This document shows, piece after piece, positions 1-8,471 of a stretch of 64,000 bases of DNA. The notes under the pieces are model-generated. The model was not told the DNA's origin. It searched no databases and worked only from the letters and a program-made list of their open reading frames with translations. Source of the DNA: Thermoplasmatota archaeon (lineage in GTDB: Archaea; Thermoplasmatota; E2; UBA202; JdFR-43). The translations under genes and the position numbers were made by a program. The stretch lies in NCBI GenBank assembly GCA_029258955.1, contig JAPDJT010000010.1, forward strand, positions 1-64,000, read 5' to 3'. Numbering within the stretch: the first letter of the stretch is position 1; the number at the start of each line of letters is the position of its first letter.

Positions 1-1
1 C

Positions 2-892
2 AAATCATATGATCCAAAGCCATATGGAAATGTAACAAGCATTCATGTATGGGTAGAAAATGAGGATGGCGAAGTTGTTTTTGAAGCATGGCGCAACAAT
101 ACAGAAATGTATTATGAAGGAGAATGGACAACAGGAGAAAAAGAACTTTTAGGAAGAGGAGGAGCATTATATTATATGCCAGATGACTTTGAAAGAGATA
201 TATTATGGGCATCAAACGGAAGATTTACTGGCATGGAGGATGTTATAAATGCATTGAATAAGGGAGCTGGTTTCTTCTTTATGTCCGGTCATGGCAGCCC
301 AAATGTTTGGGCAGATCACTATCCAGGAGTGCCTGGCAATAGACAGCATTCGAGCATATTAGGACTTCAAGTTATTACACTTCGCCCATGGTTCCCATTT
401 GTAAGCTTTCCAATTATGCCTGCTGACACCCTCTCAAATGGTGAAAAGTTGCCTGTTGCTGTCATAGGAGGATGCCATAATGCACAGTTCAATGTTTCAG
501 CTATCCCGGCTTTCCTGAATGTATTTTCAATATTTCCATTCTTGCCAAATAATTACATGTGGACATACGGTTATCCAGTTCCAGAGTGCTTGTGCTGGCG
601 CCTTGTAAGGAATCCAAATGGCGGAGCCATAGCATCTATAGGCAATACTGGCTTGGGATATGGAATGCCTGGCAAAGCTTGCACAACAGGGGGAGGGGAT
701 GGATGGATTACAATAGAATTCTTTAGGCAATATGGAACAAAGAATCAGCATATTTTAGGAATGGCACACTCTCAAGCTATAACTACGTATATAAACAGCT
801 TTGATATGGAAGATATGGAAGCAGGGCATGCAAAGACGGTGGAGCAATGGGTATTGCTTGGAGATCCAAGCTTAATGATAGGAGGATATTAA
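2..892 (+). CDS. C25 (gingipain-type) cysteine peptidase, 5'-truncated by the window edge
   Basis: The reading frame is open from base 2, so this is the C-terminal part (about 296 residues) of a larger protein whose start lies outside the window. Two motifs mark the clan CD peptidase fold of family C25: FMSGHGSP, carrying the catalytic His near base 290, and GGCHNAQF, carrying the catalytic Cys near base 473. The end of the protein (LLGDPSLMIGG) is also typical of C25 catalytic domains. Members are secreted endopeptidases; the signal peptide and pro-region would lie upstream and cannot be seen. With the C13-like and M28 peptidases further along, it suggests extracellular protein degradation. 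Family assignment is firm; substrate specificity is unknown. Confidence 0.85.
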   Translation, partial: KSYDPKPYGNVTSIHVWVENEDGEVVFEAWRNNTEMYYEGEWTTGEKELLGRGGALYYMPDDFERDILWASNGRFTGMEDVINALNKGAGFFFMSGHGSPNVWADHYPGVPGNRQHSSILGLQVITLRPWFPFVSFPIMPADTLSNGEKLPVAVIGGCHNAQFNVSAIPAFLNVFSIFPFLPNNYMWTYGYPVPECLCWRLVRNPNGGAIASIGNTGLGYGMPGKACTTGGGDGWITIEFFRQYGTKNQHILGMAHSQAITTYINSFDMEDMEAGHAKTVEQWVLLGDPSLMIGGY

Positions 893-1057
893 TTTCCCTT
901 CTCCAAACTTTTTATTTTATGTTAAACAAGCTATTCTGGAGAATTGAAAAAGAAAAGAGAAGGAAAATTAGACAAAAAATTACTTGAGAGATTAATTGGC
1001 AAACCACAAGAATAAATAACTCAACAAGTTTATATAGAGAAGATTTTTTTCCAATTG

Positions 1058-3805
1058 ATGGATTTTGCAAGCATTGAAAAGAAATGGCAGGAAAGATGGT
1101 TTAGCAGGGAGATATACAAAGCTAAAAAGGAAAAAGGCAAAAAATTTTTCATCCATTTTGCATACCCTGGCATATCTGGCTATTTGCATGTTGGTCATAT
1201 GCGGGGCTTTACCTATGCAGACATAATTGCAAGATATATGAGAATGAAAGGTTATGATGTTATTTTCCCCGCTGGTTTCCATGCCACTGGCTTGCCTGCT
1301 GTAAGTTTAGCAAAAAAGGTTGCGAGGAAAGATGAAGCAACTTTGCAATATCTACGCCAGAATGGATGTCCGGAAGAAATTATTGAAAGACTTGCTGATC
1401 CTTTAGAAGTTGTAAAATTTTTTAGCAAGGTTTATGTAGAAGAATACTGGAAAAAATTTGGTTTTCTTATTGACTACACCCGCCTTATGGATACTATTTC
1501 TCCAGGCTATAAAAAGTTCATACAGTGGCAATTTAGAAAGTTAAATGAAAAAGGATTGCTCATACAGAAACCACATTTTGCTCCATTTTGTCCAAATTGT
1601 GGACCAGTAGCTGTAGATAGGAGTGAAACAGATATATCTGAAGGAGGAGATGCCGAGATTCTAGAATTTATTGTTATAAAATTCAAATACAATGGAAAAA
1701 TTTTGCCTGCAGCTACTTTGAGACCAGAGACAATTTTTGGCGTTACTAACATGTGGGTAAATGATGAAGTTGAATATATTATTGCTAAAATAGGCAATGA
1801 AGAATGGATTTTATCGGAGAAAGCAGTTAAAAAGCTTAAATACCAGCTTGATGAAGTTGAAGTTATAGGAAAAATACATGGAAAAGAATTAGTTGGAAAG
1901 AAATGTATCGCTCCCATCATTAACAAAGAGATACCAATACTCCCTGCAAAATTTGTCTCGCCAGATATTGCAACAGGCATAGTGATGAGTGTTCCAGCTC
2001 ACGCTCCATATGATTATGTTGCATTGCGGGACTTGGGAATGCCTGTTGAACCAATTGTAATAATAAAAATTCAAGGATATGAAATTCCAGCAAAGGAAAT
2101 TGTTGAAAAAATGGGAATAAAAAATCAGACAGAATACGAGAAGCTTGAAGAAGCTACAGAAATAATTTATAAGGAAGAATTCCACAAAGGGATAATGAAT
2201 GAAAATTGCAAGGAATATGAAGGAATGAAAGTAAATGAAGCAAAAGAAGAAATAAAGAATGATTTACTTTTAACAAATCAAGCTATAATAATGAGAGAAT
2301 TTTCAAAGAGAGTTGTTTGCAGATGCGGAGAGGAAGTAGTCATCAAAAAAATACCAGACCAGTGGTTTATAAAGTATAGTGATGAAGAGCTAACAGAGAA
2401 AAGCAAAGAATGGGTTAAAAATATGAATATATATCCTAAGGATTATAAGGAAGAGTTGCCAAAAATCCTGGAATGGTATGGAGATAGAGCATGCATTAGG
2501 CAGGGTTCATGGCTTGGAACACCATTTCCATTTGATGAAAAATGGGTTATTGAACCAATTTCCGACTCCACGCTATATCCAGCTTACTACATAATTTCAA
2601 AATATGTAAATGAAGGTAAAATAAATGTTGAAGAAATGAATGATGATTTCTTTGACTATGTTTTTCTTGGAAAAGGAGAAGCTAAAAATGAAATTTGGGA
2701 AGAAATAAGAAAAGAGTTTGATTACTGGTATCCTGTAGATATAAATCTTGGAGGGAAAGAACATAAGACGGTGCATTTTCCAGTTTTTATAATGAATCAT
2801 GTTGCCATTATGCCTCAAAAATACTGGCCAAAAGGAATTTTTGTTAATTGGTGGATCACTCAGAAGGCAGGAGCAAAAATTTCAAAGTCAAAAGGAGGGG
2901 CTGAACCCATTCCAGATGCTGTTGAAAGATATGGAGTAGATGCAATGCGTTTATACTATGCCCATATAGGAAGTCCTTTTGTTGATATAGAGTGGGATGC
3001 TGAAGCTGTGGAAAATTATAAGAAGAGAATAATAAAACTTTGGGAATTATTCGAGAAATTGATTGGTTTGGAAGGGGAAGTTAAAAAAATAGATGAATGG
3101 CTTAAAAATGCTTTTAATGAAAAGTTAAAAGAAGCAAATGAAGCAATGAAAGAGTTTGAACTCAGAAAAGCAGCAAATGCTTTGTTTTTTGAAATGTTTA
3201 ATGCATTTGAATGGTATCTGAAAAGAGGGGGAGAGAATAAAGAATTAATAAGAAAAATTTTGGAGAAATGGATAAGAGCAATAACTCCATTTACACCTCA
3301 TATAGCAGAAGAAATGTGGGAAAAACTTGGCAATAAAGGATTTGTTTCATTAGAAAGCTATCCTATGGAGGAGGAAATTGATTATGAGGTTTTGAAAGCT
3401 GAAGAAGTTTTAAAAGAAACTATTGATGATATGCAGGAAATTATTAAAGTAACAAAAATTAAGCCAAATAAAATATACCTCTATTTTGCCCCATCTTGGA
3501 AGTGGGAGTTGGCAGAGATAGCCTATAAATTGCATAAAGAAGGAAATTTGAACATGAAGAATTTAATGCAGGAAGCTAAAAAATTAAATGTTGATATGAA
3601 AGAGGCGTCACAGTATGCAACAAAGCTTTTGCAAGAAATAAGGAAAGAAGAATTTGTTAGAATAAATGAAAAGGAATATTTTGAAAGTGCAAAGGAATTT
3701 CTTGAAAAAGAATTCAATGCAGAATTCATATTTGACGCAGATTATGATCCAAAAGGCAAGAAAAAATATGCCATGCCATACAAGCCAGCAATTTATATGG
3801 AATAA
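1058..3805 (+). CDS. leuS: Leucyl-tRNA synthetase
   Basis: Class I aminoacyl-tRNA synthetase that charges tRNA-Leu. The protein has 915 residues, normal for the archaeal/eukaryotic LeuRS type. The HIGH signature appears as HVGHM near residue 45 and the KMSKS signature as KISKS near residue 610; between them lie a Zn-binding CPNCGP stretch, the editing (CP1) domain and a second CRCG pair. A TTG codon three bases upstream could extend the frame, but ATG at 1058 is preferred because the TATA-like tttatata at 1029-1036 lies about 25 bases upstream, which predicts a leaderless transcript starting at this ATG. It is monocistronic. Confidence 0.97.
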   Translation: MDFASIEKKWQERWFSREIYKAKKEKGKKFFIHFAYPGISGYLHVGHMRGFTYADIIARYMRMKGYDVIFPAGFHATGLPAVSLAKKVARKDEATLQYLRQNGCPEEIIERLADPLEVVKFFSKVYVEEYWKKFGFLIDYTRLMDTISPGYKKFIQWQFRKLNEKGLLIQKPHFAPFCPNCGPVAVDRSETDISEGGDAEILEFIVIKFKYNGKILPAATLRPETIFGVTNMWVNDEVEYIIAKIGNEEWILSEKAVKKLKYQLDEVEVIGKIHGKELVGKKCIAPIINKEIPILPAKFVSPDIATGIVMSVPAHAPYDYVALRDLGMPVEPIVIIKIQGYEIPAKEIVEKMGIKNQTEYEKLEEATEIIYKEEFHKGIMNENCKEYEGMKVNEAKEEIKNDLLLTNQAIIMREFSKRVVCRCGEEVVIKKIPDQWFIKYSDEELTEKSKEWVKNMNIYPKDYKEELPKILEWYGDRACIRQGSWLGTPFPFDEKWVIEPISDSTLYPAYYIISKYVNEGKINVEEMNDDFFDYVFLGKGEAKNEIWEEIRKEFDYWYPVDINLGGKEHKTVHFPVFIMNHVAIMPQKYWPKGIFVNWWITQKAGAKISKSKGGAEPIPDAVERYGVDAMRLYYAHIGSPFVDIEWDAEAVENYKKRIIKLWELFEKLIGLEGEVKKIDEWLKNAFNEKLKEANEAMKEFELRKAANALFFEMFNAFEWYLKRGGENKELIRKILEKWIRAITPFTPHIAEEMWEKLGNKGFVSLESYPMEEEIDYEVLKAEEVLKETIDDMQEIIKVTKIKPNKIYLYFAPSWKWELAEIAYKLHKEGNLNMKNLMQEAKKLNVDMKEASQYATKLLQEIRKEEFVRINEKEYFESAKEFLEKEFNAEFIFDADYDPKGKKKYAMPYKPAIYME

Positions 3806-3858
3806 ACAATAGTAATGAGGCAACCTCCTCCAAACTACCTCATGTACTAGATTAAAAT

Positions 3859-3961
3859 AGGGTCTGTCGAAAATTAAGTAAATAGGGTATTGTCATAGTA
3901 AGTTCTCTTTCAGGCAATAGTGACCAATGATAGCCATTTCTTCTATTTGTTCAACAAACCC
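3859..3961 (-). repeat. Dispersed inverted-repeat element, copy 1
   Basis: This 103-bp intergenic element is the reverse complement of the copy at 13825-13926. The central 56 bp are identical between the two; the flanks differ by a few substitutions and small indels. The ends form an imperfect inverted repeat (aaaccc-type against gggtct-type termini). It has no coding capacity and fits a small non-autonomous (MITE-like) element. Confidence 0.85.
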
Positions 3962-4025
3962 ATTAAGATTAAGATAAGAAATTTTTTATTGCTATAATTT
4001 ATTCTAATTTATAAGAGGGAAAAAG

Positions 4026-4832
4026 ATGCATGAAGAAAAGAGAAAAATTATAGTTGCCTTTTTCCTCTTATCAATAATGGTCACCGCTGGATGTATTGAA
4101 ACAGAAAAAAGTGAGACAATCAAAACAATAACTGCAGATTTTACATTTTCTCCATCAAATCCAACTACCAACGATATTATTCATTTTTACGACAAATCTA
4201 AATCTGAGAAAGGTAACATCACTTCATGGTATTGGGAATTCGACGTAACAAAACAATATACCGATGACACCTCAACATTACAAAATCCAACATACAGATA
4301 TGAGTTTGGTTATGGCAAAACTTTCAAGGTTAAACTTACCGTCACAGATGATAAAGGCAATAGTGACAGTGTAATAAAAGATATTACTATAGTTCATCAA
4401 ACTCATGTTCCAACAGAAAACGATCTGACCTTAGAAGTGTTGAGCCACGAAAGAAAATATATTTTTTTGGATGGTAGAAAACCTCCTGAAGGTTTTGTAG
4501 TTGTTTGGTTAACGGTAAAATTAACTAATAATTGGGATAGCGACATAATCTCTCAGTGGCTTTTTAATGAGCCTGCATGGGAAAAGCATTTTTATCTCTA
4601 TACAAATTATGACCCAAATGATTGGTGGGGATGTGATTTAATTTCACCAGAAAATACACCAGAAAAAATAGCACCAGGAGAAAGTTTTACATGGACATTA
4701 AATTTCATGATACTTGAATATGACACATGGAATGATAGATATAATCAGGAGTATAAGGTGGAATTCGTATATTATTATGACATGGATACTGAAGGACATT
4801 TTAAAGAAAGCACTTTCTCGGCATATTTGTAA
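4026..4832 (+). CDS. Secreted lipoprotein with a PKD domain
   Basis: 268 residues. The N-terminus has a charged start, a hydrophobic stretch and a lipobox-like TAGC at about residues 21-24, so the mature protein is probably lipid-anchored at an external Cys. A PKD (Ig-like beta-sandwich) domain covers about residues 38-122, with the family pattern DKSKS...YWEFD near its start and KLTVTDDKGNSD near its end. The remainder (about 130-268) is beta-rich and not recognised; it resembles extracellular DUF4352-like domains only in general character. It is flanked by a repeat element and tRNA-Val and appears monocistronic. PKD domains usually mediate surface or protein contacts; no catalytic motif is visible. 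Confidence 0.75.
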   Translation: MHEEKRKIIVAFFLLSIMVTAGCIETEKSETIKTITADFTFSPSNPTTNDIIHFYDKSKSEKGNITSWYWEFDVTKQYTDDTSTLQNPTYRYEFGYGKTFKVKLTVTDDKGNSDSVIKDITIVHQTHVPTENDLTLEVLSHERKYIFLDGRKPPEGFVVVWLTVKLTNNWDSDIISQWLFNEPAWEKHFYLYTNYDPNDWWGCDLISPENTPEKIAPGESFTWTLNFMILEYDTWNDRYNQEYKVEFVYYYDMDTEGHFKESTFSAYL

Positions 4833-4979
4833 AACATTCTGCATAACATTTGATATACACTGAAAAAGCCAAAATAATCGAAATGAGAAAAGAAAAGCCC
4901 AATAAAAAAACAATGAAGAAAATGAAAAAGTAAAGAATGAAAATGATATATATAGCAATGATATATACAGAATAAGTAA

Positions 4980-5052
4980 GGGCTCGTGGTCTAGTGGTTA
5001 TGACGTCGCCCTTACGAGGCGAAGGTCCCCGGTTCGAATCCGGGCGAGCCCA
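4980..5052 (+). tRNA. tRNA-Val (anticodon TAC)
   Basis: A 73-nt cloverleaf with acceptor GGGCTCG/CGAGCCC, anticodon stem TCGCC/GGCGA around loop CTTACGA, T-stem CCCGG/CCGGG with TTCGAAT, and discriminator A. No intron and no encoded CCA. A TATA-like gatatatata lies about 30 bp upstream. Its last 9 nt plus 6 flanking bases are repeated exactly at 5620-5634. Confidence 0.96.
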
Positions 5053-5413
5053 TTTTATTTTCTTCGATTATGTTGCTAATGAAGAGCAATAGGGCAGATA
5101 GGAAAAATAGGTAAGTAGATGTAAGGTAGAAATAAGGAACGAGAATTAACCCTAAGACGGCGAATACTACAAGAAAAATAGATGCATTTCTCCTATTCCT
5201 ACCAAAAGAAATTATTGCTCCTAGTATTGAAGTTGCAATACCTAAGAATGCATTTCCAAAGAACATATATGAAATAAGAAGCTTCTTTTCAAATAAAGCT
5301 TCTATTATAGCAAAAAAGCCAGCAAATGTAATGAAATTCAATGAAGCTTTGATTCCGAAATAGCATCCTGCTAATGCCAATATTCTTGCCATATATACAC
5401 ATATTTTCCTCAT
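5012..5413 (-). CDS. Small four-helix membrane protein whose C-terminus runs into tRNA-Val
   Basis: 133 residues with about four hydrophobic segments and short polar loops. No family is recognised. ATG at 5411-5413 has a TATA-like tataaata about 30 bp upstream, consistent with a leaderless transcript. The last 14 or so codons lie on the antisense strand of tRNA-Val and give the stereotyped tail GSPGFEPGT, which arises whenever a frame crosses the T-arm of a tRNA gene in reverse. The natural stop may therefore have been lost when sequence was placed next to the tRNA. Whether the protein is made with this tail is uncertain. The gene lies between the two copies of a tRNA 3'-end duplication. Confidence 0.5.
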   Translation of the reverse strand: MRKICVYMARILALAGCYFGIKASLNFITFAGFFAIIEALFEKKLLISYMFFGNAFLGIATSILGAIISFGRNRRNASIFLVVFAVLGLILVPYFYLTSTYLFFLSALLLFISNIIEENKMGSPGFEPGTFAS

Positions 5414-5634
5414 TATTTTTTAAGTCTAAATTATTTATAATTTTTATTAAAATTGAGAGGTTATCAAAAAATGAATGAAATGAGATGTTATAGTAAATTC
5501 ATGCAATAATAGCTAATGAAACCTTTTCTTTCGTTTATTTGACAACCCTAAAAATTGAAAAATAACCATGAATTGTAACATTTTTACGAAAAGAAATAGC
5601 TTTTAGGAATAGGAAGCAAGCGAGCCCATTTTAT
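5044..5634. repeat. 15-bp direct repeat of the tRNA-Val 3' end (attachment-site-like)
   Basis: The sequence gcgagcccattttat occurs at 5044-5058, covering the tRNA-Val acceptor strand, discriminator and six downstream bases, and again exactly at 5620-5634. The 576-bp unit so defined contains the membrane-protein gene and one dispersed repeat element. Duplication of a tRNA 3' end is the usual footprint of a tyrosine-integrase element. No integrase is present, so this would be a remnant. Confidence 0.55.
5457..5549 (-). repeat. Dispersed inverted-repeat element with clear terminal inverted repeats
   Basis: A 93-bp non-coding element. The left end reads GAGGTTATCAAAAAATGAA and the reverse complement of the right end reads AGGGTTGTCAAATAAACGAA, so the ends form inverted repeats of about 24 bp with few mismatches. 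Read on the minus strand it aligns with the other elements of the family, including the central TATTATTGCATGAA. Confidence 0.75.
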
Positions 5635-5657
5635 ATTTCCTAACAATTTTTTTTATT

Positions 5658-6206
5658 ATGAAATATGGTTATCCAGAGCCCCCTTGGACTTACTCACCTA
5701 AGGAAATAAATGAATGGATAAATGCCTTATATGGAGGGCATAGATGCAGAGAATCTAGGGTTGAAAGAGAAAAGAAATGGTTGAAAAATGTGAGAGTAGT
5801 TATTGATTTAAATGTTGAAAAGGAAATAAGGAAGCCATCAAACATTATTTTAAGGATAATTGGTATAGAAAAAATAGAAGAGCATTTTGAATTGTTGCCT
5901 ACAGCAGAAATAATTTTGAGAGCATTAAGGAAAGCTGGTTATAAAGAATCAAAAATTAGAATTAAAAATAGAATAATTGAAGGAAAAATAAAGAAATTAA
6001 TGGAGGAGTTGGCAGAAAATTTGCAAGGAAATGAAATAGAAATTATTTCATATAACGATGGAAAAGCCACAATTAAGATAAGCAAGTTACATTCCAAAAA
6101 AGAACATTCGATAGAAGCAACATTTGATAAGATAAAAGAAAAAAATTTTCAGAAATTTTTGATATATATAAGAAAAAGATTACATGGAAAGGAGAGAATA
6201 GAGTAA
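5658..6206 (+). CDS. Hypothetical protein, 182 residues
   Basis: No family recognised. The protein is soluble and strongly basic, rich in Lys, Ile and Glu, with no signal peptide or membrane segment. The N-terminus (YPEPPWTYSPKEINEWINALYGGHRC) is Trp/Pro-rich, and the region around residues 50-110 has alternating hydrophobic and charged residues. Basic character would suit a nucleic-acid partner, but no motif supports a function. The ATG at 5658 has a tttatattt TATA-like box about 28 bp upstream, which lies at the second copy of the tRNA-Val 3'-end repeat. The gene appears monocistronic. Confidence 0.65.
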   Translation: MKYGYPEPPWTYSPKEINEWINALYGGHRCRESRVEREKKWLKNVRVVIDLNVEKEIRKPSNIILRIIGIEKIEEHFELLPTAEIILRALRKAGYKESKIRIKNRIIEGKIKKLMEELAENLQGNEIEIISYNDGKATIKISKLHSKKEHSIEATFDKIKEKNFQKFLIYIRKRLHGKERIE

Positions 6207-6376
6207 TCTAAAAAACAATGGAATAAGTGCTGTTATAGCATTATAGCATTTTCATGTAACAATATATCAAAAGTCAGTTCCCATTTGACGGACAGTTTTC
6301 AGAATTAACGAAATCCTTTTATAGTTCTTTTTCATTCAGTAACACGAAAATTAAAAAATTGTTACGGAGGTGAAAA

Positions 6377-6721
6377 ATGGCTTGTTTCCTGGTTCCGGCT
6401 GGTGAAGCGGTTGTAACTACTATAGCACAAAAAGCGGTGGGAAAAGAAAAAGCAGAAAAACTTAAGCTTGGGTGGCTCAATACAATGCTTTGGGGAGGCG
6501 TGATACTTTTGGCAATTGAGCATATTTGGCATGGAGAAGTCGTTCCATGGCCTCCTTTTTTGACGGCGATGCAAAATCCAGCAGATATTCCAGTAATGCT
6601 TCATGAAATGGCTTTAGTTGGAGGAACAATGAGCATTGTAATAACACTTACATGGGCAATATTGGTTGCATTGCTTAGCTTGCCAGCAAAATTTGCAGAA
6701 AAGAAAGTTGTTAGGGATTAA
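6377..6721 (+). CDS. Conserved small membrane protein (first of a pair)
   Basis: 114 residues. The start has the sequence MACFLVPAGEAVVTT, followed by two to three membrane helices and a polar stretch IWHGEVVPWPPFLTAM. I recall similar proteins, always beside a partner, in anaerobic bacteria and archaea, with no assigned function. A strong Shine-Dalgarno GGAGGTG lies at 6366-6372, and a TATA-like cttttatagtt upstream suggests a transcript with a leader, unlike most neighbours. The next gene begins one base after the stop, so the two are probably translated together. The conserved His/Trp/Pro loop could bind a metal or cofactor, but that is speculation. Confidence 0.7.
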   Translation: MACFLVPAGEAVVTTIAQKAVGKEKAEKLKLGWLNTMLWGGVILLAIEHIWHGEVVPWPPFLTAMQNPADIPVMLHEMALVGGTMSIVITLTWAILVALLSLPAKFAEKKVVRD

Positions 6722-6722
6722 T

Positions 6723-7016
6723 ATGTGGCTTGTAACAACAACTTTCGCCGCCGCCATTACCACAGCAATATGGTATATAAGCGATGGGGCAAGAAAAACG
6801 TATAAAATAGGATTTCTCAACCTCATACTCTGGGGCTCTGCAATAATGATTTTCGTTGACCATGTGATAGGCTATCTTACAGAAGGGGGAGAATTCATTG
6901 AGACAACACCAAATGCAATTCTTCTTTCAATAATTTTAGTTATTGTTGCGATATTGCTTTGGGAACTTGTGCTATTGATCCAAGACCCAAAAGGAGTGCT
7001 AAGAAGCTATAGATAA
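6723..7016 (+). CDS. Conserved small membrane protein (second of the pair)
   Basis: 97 residues with three membrane helices. The start at ATG 6723 is chosen because it directly follows the stop of the preceding gene (TAATATG); an upstream in-frame ATG at 6666 lies inside that gene and gives an implausible Cys-rich leader. Both proteins share the pattern of a short soluble segment, then LGWLNTMLWG or IGFLNLILWG, then helices with IEHIWHGE or VDHVIGYL, so they look like paralogous halves that may form a heterodimer. Followed by a T-rich terminator. Function unknown. Confidence 0.7.
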   Translation: MWLVTTTFAAAITTAIWYISDGARKTYKIGFLNLILWGSAIMIFVDHVIGYLTEGGEFIETTPNAILLSIILVIVAILLWELVLLIQDPKGVLRSYR

Positions 7017-7017
7017 T

Positions 7018-7038
7018 CCCTTCTTTTTTTATTTTTAT
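7018..7038 (+). terminator. T-rich terminator of the membrane-protein pair
   Basis: Immediately after the stop codon comes ccttcttttttatttttat, an oligo-T tract of the kind that ends archaeal transcription without a hairpin. Confidence 0.5.
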
Positions 7039-7040
7039 AG

Positions 7041-7201
7041 TGTAATGAAATTGAGTTGTTAGGAAAATTGATATTACCATGCAGTTCCTTAGTAATATAT
7101 CCAATAACAATGGTTTTTTCATTTTATTTTCAAATGAAATGAAAGGATGTTGTTATTGATAACCCATTAAGCAATATCGCCTATAACATCCAATTCTTTC
7201 G
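7041..7201 (+). repeat. Two adjacent degenerate inverted-repeat elements
   Basis: Two divergent copies of the dispersed family lie head to tail (about 7041-7130 and 7131-7201). Both contain the family arms gttgttat...gcaat and ataacaatgg/ataacatcc facing each other. The second abuts the stop codon of the next gene. Confidence 0.55.
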
Positions 7202-8425
7202 TTATTTCATTGCAATCGCTTCTATTTCATCTTCCTTACTTAATGCACCAGCTTTTGCAACAATTTTTAACTTGCACTGCCCAACTTTATGTTCCACCCA
7301 TTCCCATTCATATGGTTTTTCATAATCTATTCTCATTAGCTTGTTATCTAAATAAAATTCTACTTTATCTATTGCAACATCACACGCCACAATAGCTTCA
7401 ACTGTTATCCTGCCAATCACTATTGTTTTCCCACTAAAGAAAATTTCTCTACCAAACAAATACAGATATCCTTCTGCAGGTCTTCTTATTTCTGCCTCCA
7501 ACGAAACATAAGGATAAATGTTTGGCTCAGCACCATATTCATTTTTCCAAATTTCTACAACTTCCTTCAATCCAACCCATTTAATTAATCCTTGCTCCTC
7601 ATAAGGTTTAAGCTCTCTGATTTTCTCCCTAAATTTTTCTATAAATTCATCATTCAGCATGAAATTTTGACTAACAAAAATTGTCTGAGTATAGATTTTA
7701 TCTGGCTCAAGTTCTCCATTTTGTTGTTTTTGAAGAAGGATTTCCAATGTTTTCCAGCTCCTTCCATACCCGCCAACATGAGGCAAAGGAGCATTATCAT
7801 CATGTACCAGAAAATTTTCATTATCCTTGGGTTTCCATATGCCAGAAGCCCATAAAGTTTGCTCATTTTTGTGCCCTGCTGTAGAGCCACCCCATAAAAT
7901 TTCTGCTTTCCATGTATAGTTGAAATGCCATCCATGCAAAAGATCCCTGAAATATTCAATTTTTGAATCTTCTGGAGGATAAGCAATAAAGCCCCCTACA
8001 GTATTAGATGGAGTAACTCCTAAGTTATGAATGAGATAGGCAACATCAGCATAATTATATGTTGTTTCGTGAGCATGCGGATCAACTTCAAATCCTAAAT
8101 CTTCCTTTAAATAACGAATGAGATTTTTTCCATTAGTGGAAGGAGTTCCCTTATCGTAAAGATTTACAGCTAATAAAAAATTCCAGTCAGATTGAAAATT
8201 GTATTTTACTCCTTCTTCATAAAGCATGTTTGCAAATTTAACTACTGCCTCTCTATGCTCCCAGAAAGCGCTTTCATTTTTAACAAAATCTGGATATTGT
8301 CCAGTTAATGGCTCCTCATTATGAGAAACAATGGAAACATATATTGTTGGAAATTGCTTGCTCTGTGGCAAATGAATATTTGGAAAAATAACAATCACAG
8401 CTAAAATAATGGCAACCGCCTTCAT
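7202..8425 (-). CDS. Secreted protein with the shared C-terminal Ig-like module
   Basis: 407 residues with an N-terminal signal peptide (hydrophobic residues 2-18). The body (about 25-310) is rich in aromatic residues and contains FQSDWNFLLAVNL and DPHAHE, which recall the acidic and His motifs of polysaccharide-deacetylase-like barrels, but I cannot assign the family with confidence. Residues about 320-405 form an Ig-like module (GYLYLFGREI...IIGRITVEA...VEFYLDNKLM...PYEWEW) that recurs in three other secreted proteins of this window. The divergent gene starts 46 bp away; both promoters have TATA-like boxes in that gap. Confidence 0.65.
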   Translation of the reverse strand: MKAVAIILAVIVIFPNIHLPQSKQFPTIYVSIVSHNEEPLTGQYPDFVKNESAFWEHREAVVKFANMLYEEGVKYNFQSDWNFLLAVNLYDKGTPSTNGKNLIRYLKEDLGFEVDPHAHETTYNYADVAYLIHNLGVTPSNTVGGFIAYPPEDSKIEYFRDLLHGWHFNYTWKAEILWGGSTAGHKNEQTLWASGIWKPKDNENFLVHDDNAPLPHVGGYGRSWKTLEILLQKQQNGELEPDKIYTQTIFVSQNFMLNDEFIEKFREKIRELKPYEEQGLIKWVGLKEVVEIWKNEYGAEPNIYPYVSLEAEIRRPAEGYLYLFGREIFFSGKTIVIGRITVEAIVACDVAIDKVEFYLDNKLMRIDYEKPYEWEWVEHKVGQCKLKIVAKAGALSKEDEIEAIAMK

Positions 8426-8471
8426 ACAGCATAAATTTGAAATAAATTTTTAAAGTTTAAGATTATAAATC

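Noticed and set aside
3815-3843. Hairpin ATGAGG/CCTCAT after leuS as a terminator or RNA
   Set aside because: Six base pairs with a 17-nt loop and no following oligo-T; archaeal termination does not need it.
5012-5052. Conserved C-terminal peptide GSPGFEPGT as a real domain
   Set aside because: It is simply the reverse-strand reading of the tRNA-Val T-arm, a familiar artefact in many genomes.
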